A stretch of DNA of 5,476 nucleotides from NCBI GenBank assembly GCA_947375085.1, contig CANCEQ010000220.1, positions 1 through 5,476 of the forward strand. The letters are read 5' to 3'. How positions within the stretch are numbered: position 1 is the stretch's first letter; the number at the start of each line of letters is the position of its first letter. Below the pieces are notes generated by a model. The model saw nothing but the letters and a program-made list of their open reading frames with translations, was not told where the DNA came from and searched no databases. Of the stretch, positions 1-5,476 are shown one piece after another. The position numbers and the translations under genes were made by a program. This stretch comes from Flavobacteriales bacterium (GTDB taxonomy: Bacteria; Bacteroidota; Bacteroidia; Flavobacteriales; Crocinitomicaceae).

Positions 1-441
1 GTTTAATTTCCCGAACGGATCATAGAATTTCCAAACTCCTGTTGGTAATCCATTTTCCATTCTTCCTTCGTTTTGAAGTACGCCGTTATCGTAATGATTT
101 TTCACGTATCCGTTTTTAAATTTCATTGTATCACTCGCTTGCCAAGTAGTATACAATTGTCGTATTTCGTAATGATCCGTATGAGAGCAGTCGTATTTTT
201 CAAATTTTTCGATAATGAAACTTTTACGAATTGGTTTCCCTTTTTCATTGTAATCGGTAATAATACCTTTCGATTTAAATTGAATAGAATCGTTTAAGGT
301 GATGATTGAATCTTGGTAATCCACTTCGTTTAATAATACACCATAATAGTTGTAGTATTTCCAACATCCCACTTTTTTACCTGCTGAAATTTCTCCATCA
401 CGAGCAATTGTATCGTTCGGATAATATTTTGTCATATGATA
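1..441 (-). repeat. MORN_2/YwqK-like cluster 4 (residues 1045 to window edge)
   Basis: Clear units are 'GEISAGKKVGCWKYYNYYG' and, at the very edge of the window, 'YDNGVLQNEGRMENGLPTG' followed by Val-Trp-Lys-Phe-Tyr and Phe-Gly-Lys-Leu. The last unit is close to the ideal YwqK/MORN_2 consensus, so repeats probably continue past base 1. A short insert with Cys1129 and His residues (about 1122-1145) interrupts the cluster. Confidence 0.7.
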
Positions 442-3400
442 ATCAATCCCTGTTTTTTCTACCAAACTTGGTCGACCATAATACTCGCCATCAACATCTC
501 CAATTCCTAAATCGGCTAACATTTCTTCCAACGATTCCGATGAGGTAATATCTGATGGGGTGAAATAAATAGAATCTCTCCAATCAAAAGTATAACGGAC
601 ACTCAATTCGTTTTCTTCCCAAATTTTCTCTTCAATAGGGAAAGAATATAAAAATTTAACGTAGTGATATTTAAATCCTAATGAATCATACGCTTCATAA
701 TCATCGATTGATTGGCCGTTTAAAAAGAAACCTCTTTTCGATAATTTCCCATTTGTGTGGTACGATTTTGATTCACCTTGTAACATCCCATTTTGGAAAT
801 TTAAATCATATAACAAAATTGAATCTTTCCCTTTGATTGTTAAATACGTTTGCATATATCCGTCTAGCGCATCATCCAAATAATTCATTTTGGTGATAGC
901 ATAACTATTACGTTCAAATGCTGGACCTTGTTTCCAACCTTCTACATAATTTTGTTTCAATTCTACTTCACCTAACCAATTGTACCTTACTGATTCACCG
1001 TGAACCATTCCGTTTTTATAATTTTCTACATATGATAAATAGTTCAATTTTTTCTTAGGAAATGTATCAGCAGCATACTTATTTTCAACCTCATAATATT
1101 CTTCTTCCTTACTAACAGGATTAACTGTAGAATAAGTTTTTGACACACCGTTTATTTCACCATTTGTAAAAGGAATTTCACTTTGAATTGCTCCAAATTG
1201 ATCTTTAATTGTCCAAAGACCATCTGGTTTTCCCTCTTTGTATTTTCCTACAATCGATTTCGCTGATGGCTCTTCTTTCATTTCATCGTATTTATTTGTT
1301 TCTTCATCCAAATACACTTCAGGATAAATAACCAATGAACTTAAAAAAGGAGTTAATGAATTAAAAATCAAACTACTATGATCATCTAAAATCTCACTGT
1401 AATCTATTGTGTTGATGTAAGCTGAATATTTTGATTTTCCTGTTTTCTTGAAACGTTCATAATCTTTATACAATTTTTCTTGGTACAACTCAGCGATAGG
1501 TAATTCTAATTGAATACTTTTACCAATTTTAAAAGATGGTTTCTCTGTATTAAATTTTAAAGAAAATGGACCTGAAAATGGTTTACCGTCTTTGTATAAA
1601 ACATTGTCTGTCGTTACATCAAAAATTTGGTCGTATTCGTTCACATTTAATTGAGGAACAGTATCTGTAGTTAACGATGCATTATAAAATTGATTAAAAA
1701 AAGAAGCAGATTTGTGACTTTTCAACGTTAAATTCTGAAATGAAAAAGATTCTTCCCCTGTCCAACTTTTGAAATCTTCATTGAATGTTAGTTCTCCTTT
1801 TAATGTTGTTTTACCTGACATTGAATAGTTATTGAATTTCAAAATTCTATCCTTCGGGAAATAGGTTCTTTCAAACAATTTAGTTGAATCATCAACGTTC
1901 CAAGATTTCCAAATTAGAAGTGAGTCAGCATTTAATTTAAACCCTAATGTATCCATTTTATCATAACTAATAAATGTTGACCCAGGTGTTTCTTTAGCCA
2001 TAACTCCTTCTATAAAATGGTATTTGGTATAATTTGGTTCAAAATTGACACGAACAAAATCCCCTTTTGCATCAAATACAATTTCGTTATATAGTTTACC
2101 ATCGTAATCATATACAGATTGAATGTATTGGTTTGAATCCTTTTGGAAATTCACTACATCATACGGTTTCCCATTATCCCAAAAAATAGTATCTTCTTTT
2201 TGAAGTTGCCCTTCTTTGAATTCATAACGAAACATTAGCTGTCCATTTGCATAATGACGCTCATAGATTCCATCGTAATTAAATTTCAGTCCAAGACTAT
2301 CAATTGCACGTCCTCTGTTAACGTCTTTTTCGTTTTTTTGGTCGTAAACGGTATATTGAAAATTACTTCCACCTTCTTCATAATCGTAGTGAGAATAATC
2401 TCCCCCCTCACCTTCATCATAATACTCTTCGTTGTATTCTTCCCCTTCGTAAGAATTCGAATTTTCTTCATCCAATTCTAAATTAGGGTCTTCCGTAAAG
2501 GCGATTTCAAATAAATCAGTATTGACATCGTATGGCTCATATTCATAATTGAAATTAAAGTTTTCATCGTATTCATCCATAATCAATTCATTTCGAATGA
2601 TTGGTTGTTTTACAATTTTCTTTTCTTTTGGGAAAGAATACGTTGCTGTTACTAATGAATTGTGTTTTAATTTTTTGATTTCTTCTGCTTTCGCTTCATC
2701 TCCTACAACGAAATTTGAAAAATACAATAATCGTTCTTTCCAAATTCCAGCAAACTCATTGTTTATATAAGAACCTTCATAGAAAGGGAAATCCACATTT
2801 CCATTTTGAACATAAAATCCATTTCGAATTCCTTTGTGGTATTCCATTCGTTCAATAATCGTATCGATCGTTGGCGCACCTTTCTGAATATAATCATGAA
2901 TCATTTCTTTTGTTAAACGATTCTCGATTTCTCTTTTTTCAAAGTACCACTCTCCTTCTTTCAATCCATTTTTAAAGATTCCTTTTTTCAGCGTGTCTCC
3001 TTTAAAATTGAACCAAACGGCTTTTCCATTTAATACATTGTTTTTAATTTCAAAAACACCTGCAACCCTTTTCGTTTCTAAGTGTAAGTTATTTTGATGA
3101 TCTATTAATGCAAAATCGTGAAAATATTGGATGTACATTCCGTCTGGAATTGGGTCCAAACATGGTTCAATATCAACATCTCTTTCATATACTTGATCTA
3201 ATAAGGGGTATGGATTTTCACGAATCGCTTTTGCTAATTGATGTTGCTGAGGATTTTTGTCCTTTTTACTTAATTTTCTAAAATTCTTAATTTGTTTTTT
3301 AAATAGTTTAACCGTTTGAGCATATTGTTCATCCGTTAAATCTTTCCAAAGATCTTTTTTCAGCATTTCAATGATTGTATTCAAATGCTTTTTGCTGGAA

Positions 3401-3573
3401 ATAATAGAGTTAAAATAAGCCTGTTTATTCTGAACACTCATCTTAAAAGGATAGACGAAATACTCTTTCCCTTTGTAATTTTCAGATTCAATTTTTTGTG
3501 AATAAACGCCAAAAGAGGTGATTAAAAGACAAAAAATAAATGCGCTTTTTGTAAGATTTTTAATAGTGCTCAT
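1..3573 (-). CDS. Large secreted MORN/YwqK-like repeat protein, C-terminus cut by window edge
   Basis: The minus strand reads open from ATG at 3573-3571 to base 1: 1191 codons, no stop, so the gene continues beyond the window. The start is firm because an in-frame TAG lies 12 bases upstream (3588-3586) and no other ATG lies between. Residues 1-25 form a Sec signal peptide (Lys5/Lys9, hydrophobic core 11-22, likely cleavage between Ser25 and Gln26); there is no lipobox. Residues 40-130 are Lys-rich and probably helical. Four clusters of MORN_2/YwqK-type units follow (about 167-282, 429-470, 773-955, 1045-1191), with the pattern G-x-[YF], NG-x-L, and NG-x-x-x-G-x-W. An acidic, Tyr-rich stretch spans 360-402, and residues 575-750 lack clear repeats. 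The repeats should form stacked beta-hairpins acting as a scaffold or surface structure; biochemical function is unknown. It is probably periplasmic or at the cell surface and co-transcribed with the upstream lipoprotein gene. Gene reality is near certain; the family assignment is likely. Confidence 0.93.
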   Translation of the reverse strand, partial: MSTIKNLTKSAFIFCLLITSFGVYSQKIESENYKGKEYFVYPFKMSVQNKQAYFNSIISSKKHLNTIIEMLKKDLWKDLTDEQYAQTVKLFKKQIKNFRKLSKKDKNPQQHQLAKAIRENPYPLLDQVYERDVDIEPCLDPIPDGMYIQYFHDFALIDHQNNLHLETKRVAGVFEIKNNVLNGKAVWFNFKGDTLKKGIFKNGLKEGEWYFEKREIENRLTKEMIHDYIQKGAPTIDTIIERMEYHKGIRNGFYVQNGNVDFPFYEGSYINNEFAGIWKERLLYFSNFVVGDEAKAEEIKKLKHNSLVTATYSFPKEKKIVKQPIIRNELIMDEYDENFNFNYEYEPYDVNTDLFEIAFTEDPNLELDEENSNSYEGEEYNEEYYDEGEGGDYSHYDYEEGGSNFQYTVYDQKNEKDVNRGRAIDSLGLKFNYDGIYERHYANGQLMFRYEFKEGQLQKEDTIFWDNGKPYDVVNFQKDSNQYIQSVYDYDGKLYNEIVFDAKGDFVRVNFEPNYTKYHFIEGVMAKETPGSTFISYDKMDTLGFKLNADSLLIWKSWNVDDSTKLFERTYFPKDRILKFNNYSMSGKTTLKGELTFNEDFKSWTGEESFSFQNLTLKSHKSASFFNQFYNASLTTDTVPQLNVNEYDQIFDVTTDNVLYKDGKPFSGPFSLKFNTEKPSFKIGKSIQLELPIAELYQEKLYKDYERFKKTGKSKYSAYINTIDYSEILDDHSSLIFNSLTPFLSSLVIYPEVYLDEETNKYDEMKEEPSAKSIVGKYKEGKPDGLWTIKDQFGAIQSEIPFTNGEINGVSKTYSTVNPVSKEEEYYEVENKYAADTFPKKKLNYLSYVENYKNGMVHGESVRYNWLGEVELKQNYVEGWKQGPAFERNSYAITKMNYLDDALDGYMQTYLTIKGKDSILLYDLNFQNGMLQGESKSYHTNGKLSKRGFFLNGQSIDDYEAYDSLGFKYHYVKFLYSFPIEEKIWEENELSVRYTFDWRDSIYFTPSDITSSESLEEMLADLGIGDVDGEYYGRPSLVEKTGIDYHMTKYYPNDTIARDGEISAGKKVGCWKYYNYYGVLLNEVDYQDSIITLNDSIQFKSKGIITDYNEKGKPIRKSFIIEKFEKYDCSHTDHYEIRQLYTTWQASDTMKFKNGYVKNHYDNGVLQNEGRMENGLPTGVWKFYDPFGKLN
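709..1257 (-). repeat. MORN_2/YwqK-like cluster 3 (residues 773-955)
   Basis: Units include 'VGKYKEGKPDGLWTIKDQFG', 'PFTNGEINGVSKTYS', 'VENYKNGMVHGESVRYNWLG', 'NYVEGWKQGPAFER', 'NFQNGMLQGESKSYHTNGKL' and 'KRGFFLNGQSIDDYEAYDSLG'. The Asn-Gly-x-x-x-Gly-x-[Trp/Ser] spacing recurs about every 20-25 residues, the usual length for this repeat class. This is the densest repeat block in the visible protein. Confidence 0.7.
2164..2289 (-). repeat. MORN_2/YwqK-like cluster 2 (residues 429-470)
   Basis: The segments 'YDGIYERHYANGQLMFRYEF', 'KEGQLQKEDTIFWDNGKPYD' show the YwqK-like order: Tyr-x-x-Gly, then Asn-Gly-x-Leu, a strand, Glu-Gly-x-Leu, and another Asn-Gly-Lys. The cluster directly follows the acidic stretch and appears to restart the repeat domain after it. 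Confidence 0.6.
2728..3075 (-). repeat. MORN-like repeat cluster 1 (residues 167-282)
   Basis: Within the giant protein, the units 'GVFEIKNNVLNGKAVWFN', 'GIFKNGLKEGEWYFEK', 'HKGIRNGFYVQNG' and 'YEGSYINNEFAGIWKE' show the recurring Gly-x-[Tyr/Phe]-x-Asn-Gly/Asn-x-x-x-Gly-x-Trp/Tyr pattern of MORN-type hairpins. They are degenerate at both protein and DNA level, so this is old repetition and not a recent duplication. Confidence 0.65.
3560..3573 (-). promoter_or_regulatory. 14-base stop/start overlap, probable translational coupling
   Basis: The last codons of the lipoprotein gene (Tyr-Glu-His-Tyr-stop) contain the ATG of the giant repeat protein in another frame: ATG at 3573-3571, TAA at 3562-3560. 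No convincing Shine-Dalgarno sequence precedes this ATG. That is common in Bacteroidota, but it also fits reinitiation by ribosomes finishing the lipoprotein. The overlap makes a single mRNA for both genes very likely; coupling itself is inferred. Confidence 0.7.
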
Positions 3574-4561
3574 ATTCAAATAATTCTAGAGAAAATAATT
3601 CAGTTTCGTTTTCAGCATTTTCTTTTCGGTGGATAATTCGGATGGGTTCATTTTTTTTGTTGTACTGAATTTCTGAAACATTTCGTGTCACAAAAATATC
3701 ATCACTAAATGTAGAATCGATATACCCTCTACAGATTCCTTTTTTACTGTATATAAAATCTCTTTTATAATCAAACGGATATTCTTTTTTAATAAAATGA
3801 TTGATAACTTTTCGATGTTTCTTTTGGTATGTAAACAAACGAACGTTTTTTTCATTCACTTTATTGGATACTTGGTATTTTTTATATGGATGTCTTGGTG
3901 TTCCTAAAACGATTACGTCTTGTGGATTCGGAGCTAAAATTGAATCAACCGACATAACACCCCAATACTTTTTTCGGGGAATAAAAAACAAATAATCCCC
4001 TGTTTCCATGTCTTGATAGACTAAACACTTATTGTAATTTTTTCTTTTTGCGTGAATTCTAAAATCCAATTCTCTTTGATCAGGGTCTAAAGATTCTTCA
4101 TAAGAAAAAGGTTTAGCGGTTTTTGACACAAAGGTATTTCTTGTTACGGCTGCAAATCCAAAGAAATCTTTTTTCCCAGAATAACTAAAAAGCACCGATC
4201 CAATTTCCCTATCATCATAATAATTATGGACATTTAATTGAATTAAACATCCTACAGGGTTAAAGTAAAATTCTCTAATTTCTCTTGGAACAGTACTTTT
4301 TAAAACAGTTGTTTTTCCTTCATCATCCTTGTTTCTCGGAAACGATTTTCGGGTAATTTTTTTAATTCGATGTGCTTTAATCACTGAATCATTGAACCAG
4401 GTTGGAAAAGAAACATCGTTCTCTTCTTCGGTTAATAAGGTGTTAAAATCTACTATGGGAACTGGATATTTCTTTTTTTCTTTATTTAATGAAGAATCAT
4501 TACCTCCACACGAGACAGCTAGTATTGCAATGAATGCAAGAAGGTTTAGTTTTTTTAACAT
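3560..4561 (-). CDS. Predicted lipoprotein of unknown function, 333 residues
   Basis: This complete ORF begins with a textbook lipoprotein signal: Lys3/Lys4, hydrophobic residues 5-16, and the lipobox Ala-Val-Ser-Cys with the lipidated Cys at residue 18, followed by Gly-Gly-Asn-Asp. The frame is open upstream to a TAA at 4657-4655 but holds no other ATG, and the signal sits right at this start. The mature protein is Lys- and Tyr-rich and looks beta-rich. Two segments (about 94-128 and 293-331) resemble loose YD/RHS-like hairpins, with alternating charged and aromatic residues around an Asn-x-x-Gly or Asn-x-x-Asn-Glu turn. Further Cys residues are at 105, 179 and 277. I see no catalytic motif and do not recognise a family. 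It is expected to be anchored in the inner or outer membrane, and its end overlaps the start of the giant repeat protein, suggesting a shared role. The lipoprotein call is strong; the function is unknown. Confidence 0.9.
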   Translation of the reverse strand: MLKKLNLLAFIAILAVSCGGNDSSLNKEKKKYPVPIVDFNTLLTEEENDVSFPTWFNDSVIKAHRIKKITRKSFPRNKDDEGKTTVLKSTVPREIREFYFNPVGCLIQLNVHNYYDDREIGSVLFSYSGKKDFFGFAAVTRNTFVSKTAKPFSYEESLDPDQRELDFRIHAKRKNYNKCLVYQDMETGDYLFFIPRKKYWGVMSVDSILAPNPQDVIVLGTPRHPYKKYQVSNKVNEKNVRLFTYQKKHRKVINHFIKKEYPFDYKRDFIYSKKGICRGYIDSTFSDDIFVTRNVSEIQYNKKNEPIRIIHRKENAENETELFSLELFEYEHY

Positions 4562-4738
4562 TAACGTAAAGATAGTAGTTTCCTTAAAATCAACATAATT
4601 TAGGAATTGTTTTTTTAAATCATCTGAATTAAGACTAGAATGATTTGCTAAATCTTAATTTGTAACATTTAAATAGATATGCGTTTCTAATTATAGACAG
4701 AAAGTTGACCCGTAAATTAAATTTTAAACTCTTAAAAT
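4562..4738. promoter_or_regulatory. Divergent intergenic region, expected to hold promoters for both directions
   Basis: These 177 very AT-rich bases separate the divergent starts at 4561 (minus) and 4739 (plus), so both promoters should lie here or just inside the genes. I cannot place either one. The only partial match to the Bacteroidota -7 element TAnnTTTG on the plus strand is TTAATTTG at 4655-4662 (7 of 8), and it has no TTTG at the expected upstream distance. An imperfect inverted repeat (TTCCT at 4580-4584 with AGGAA at 4602-4606) would lie in the lipoprotein gene leader. No ORF or RNA gene is seen. Confidence 0.4.
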
Positions 4739-5476
4739 ATGAAAACGCACTATTTTTCTCGTAATTCTAGAATGTCTTCGTCACTTTTAATGTTAAGTGT
4801 AATCGGAGTGATAAGTTTAGTTTATCTAGGTTATTCTCCTTCAAATCGAACAATTAAAGAGGATATTCTTCCTTTAAAATCTAGTGATACTTCCACTCTT
4901 TTTAAAATTAATCCGCTAAAGGATACAGTTCTAACATTTGAGACAGGATCTATTTTAAAAATTAAAAAGAATTCATTTTTAGATGAAAAAGGAAATGTAA
5001 TTGAGGATTTAGTTAATCTTCGTTATAGAGAGTTTCATTCTGTTGGAGAAACTATTTTAGCAAATATTCCAATGGAGTATGATTCTATGGGGAAAATGTA
5101 TCATTTTGAATCGGCAGGAATGTTTGAAATTTTGGCGGAAAGCAATGATAAACGGATTTTCTTAGACAAATCATTACCTATTGAAGTCGATTTAGTCACA
5201 TTGAATACAACTCAAAATCAATTCAATCAATATTATTTTAATCCGACTACTCAAAAATGGGAATATATTCAAAAAGACACGGTACAATCGATTGAGACAA
5301 AACTTCCTGAAATAGGTAACGAACAAAAAGTTGAAATTTCTCAAAATCAACTCATCAAACCGATTCTTAAAAATAGAGACAATAAACAATTTGTGATTTC
5401 ATTTCAAAAAAATAAGTATCCTGAATTAGAAGTATTTAGTAAGGTAATTTTCGAAGTTTCTAATGAGAATAAAAGT
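4739..5476 (+). CDS. Membrane-anchored or secreted protein with ZU5-like beta domain, 3' end cut by window edge
   Basis: The plus frame is open from ATG 4739 to the window end: 246 codons without a stop, so the C-terminus is missing. An in-frame TAA at 4718-4720 lies just upstream and this is the first ATG after it; an alternative ATG at codon 12 (4772) would still keep the membrane segment. Residues 1-12 carry Lys/Arg, and residues 15-32 form one hydrophobic segment that is either a signal anchor or an uncleaved-looking signal peptide. Residues 55-152 match a pattern I associate with ZU5-like domains of Bacteroidota envelope proteins: a Gly-Ser-x-Leu-x-Ile strand, then Asn-Ser-Phe, then 'YREFH', 'ANIPMEYDS' and 'FESAGMFEI'. 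A Tyr-Tyr-Phe-Asn-Pro...Lys-Trp-Glu-Tyr segment follows (165-176), then a hydrophilic linker. The likely place is outside the cytoplasm; the function is unknown. It diverges from the lipoprotein operon. The gene is nearly certain, the domain name moderate. Confidence 0.88.
   Translation, partial: MKTHYFSRNSRMSSSLLMLSVIGVISLVYLGYSPSNRTIKEDILPLKSSDTSTLFKINPLKDTVLTFETGSILKIKKNSFLDEKGNVIEDLVNLRYREFHSVGETILANIPMEYDSMGKMYHFESAGMFEILAESNDKRIFLDKSLPIEVDLVTLNTTQNQFNQYYFNPTTQKWEYIQKDTVQSIETKLPEIGNEQKVEISQNQLIKPILKNRDNKQFVISFQKNKYPELEVFSKVIFEVSNENKS

Noticed and set aside
73..548. Two plus-strand ORFs of 74 and 80 codons (73-297 and 306-548)
   Set aside because: Both lie antisense inside the continuous minus-strand repeat gene, have odd Phe/Ile/Arg-rich composition and show no start context or domain.
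2254..2770. Short ORFs on both strands (2254-2481 plus, 2286-2471 minus, 2549-2770 plus)
   Set aside because: They are shadows of the Glu/Asp/Tyr-coding region of the repeat gene; the apparent hydrophobic plus-strand peptides come from complementing acidic codons, so they are not real membrane proteins.
1..3573. Antitoxin of a toxin-antitoxin system, as the YwqK family label would suggest
   Set aside because: The protein is exported and far too large, no toxin-like gene is adjacent, and the family label alone is not evidence of that activity.
3801..4598. Plus-strand ORFs at 3801-3995 and 4329-4598
   Set aside because: They are antisense to the lipoprotein gene, whose lipobox and uninterrupted 333 codons are far stronger evidence.
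4580..4606. Imperfect inverted repeat as an intrinsic terminator or operator
   Set aside because: Only five contiguous pairs match, the stem is AT-rich, and the site lies between divergent starts where no terminator is needed.
4705..4738. Sigma-70-like promoter with TTGACC at 4705-4710 and TAAAAT at 4733-4738
   Set aside because: The spacing is 22 bases and the second box abuts the start codon, leaving no room for a leader; Bacteroidota also use a different consensus.
5192..5389. Minus-strand ORF of 65 codons
   Set aside because: It is antisense to the plus-strand gene that runs open from 4739 to the edge; its Phe/Ile/Leu-rich make-up is typical of reverse reading of Lys/Glu/Asn codons.

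Overview
This AT-rich window (roughly one third G+C by eye) looks like chromosome from a Bacteroidota bacterium, most likely of the Flavobacteriia type. The evidence is A-rich translation starts without a clear Shine-Dalgarno sequence, a short lipoprotein signal, a signal peptide ending in Tyr-Ser-Gln, a large MORN/YwqK-like repeat protein, and a domain with the phrase 'FESAGMFEI', which I recall from large Bacteroidota envelope proteins. Genus cannot be decided; a Crocinitomicaceae/Fluviicola-like source is only a guess.

Layout: there are three protein genes and no RNA gene, insertion sequence, CRISPR array or phage feature that I can see. On the minus strand, a 333-residue predicted lipoprotein (4561 to 3560) is followed by a very large secreted MORN-like repeat protein. 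The latter starts at 3573, inside the last codons of the lipoprotein gene, and stays open for 1191 codons to the left edge without a stop, so its C-terminus lies outside the window. The 14-base overlap makes these two a probable operon with translational coupling. After a 177-base divergent intergenic region, a plus-strand gene starts at 4739 and runs off the right edge. Its 246 visible residues show a membrane anchor or signal followed by a beta-rich, ZU5-like domain.

All three products carry export or membrane signals and look beta-rich, so the locus probably encodes cell-envelope or surface proteins. No enzyme active site is visible in any of them, and no pathway can be assigned. The strongest lead is the pairing of a small lipoprotein with a giant MORN-like protein. 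The family label 'YwqK antitoxin', which automated pipelines often attach to such repeats, is not supported here as evidence of a toxin-antitoxin system.
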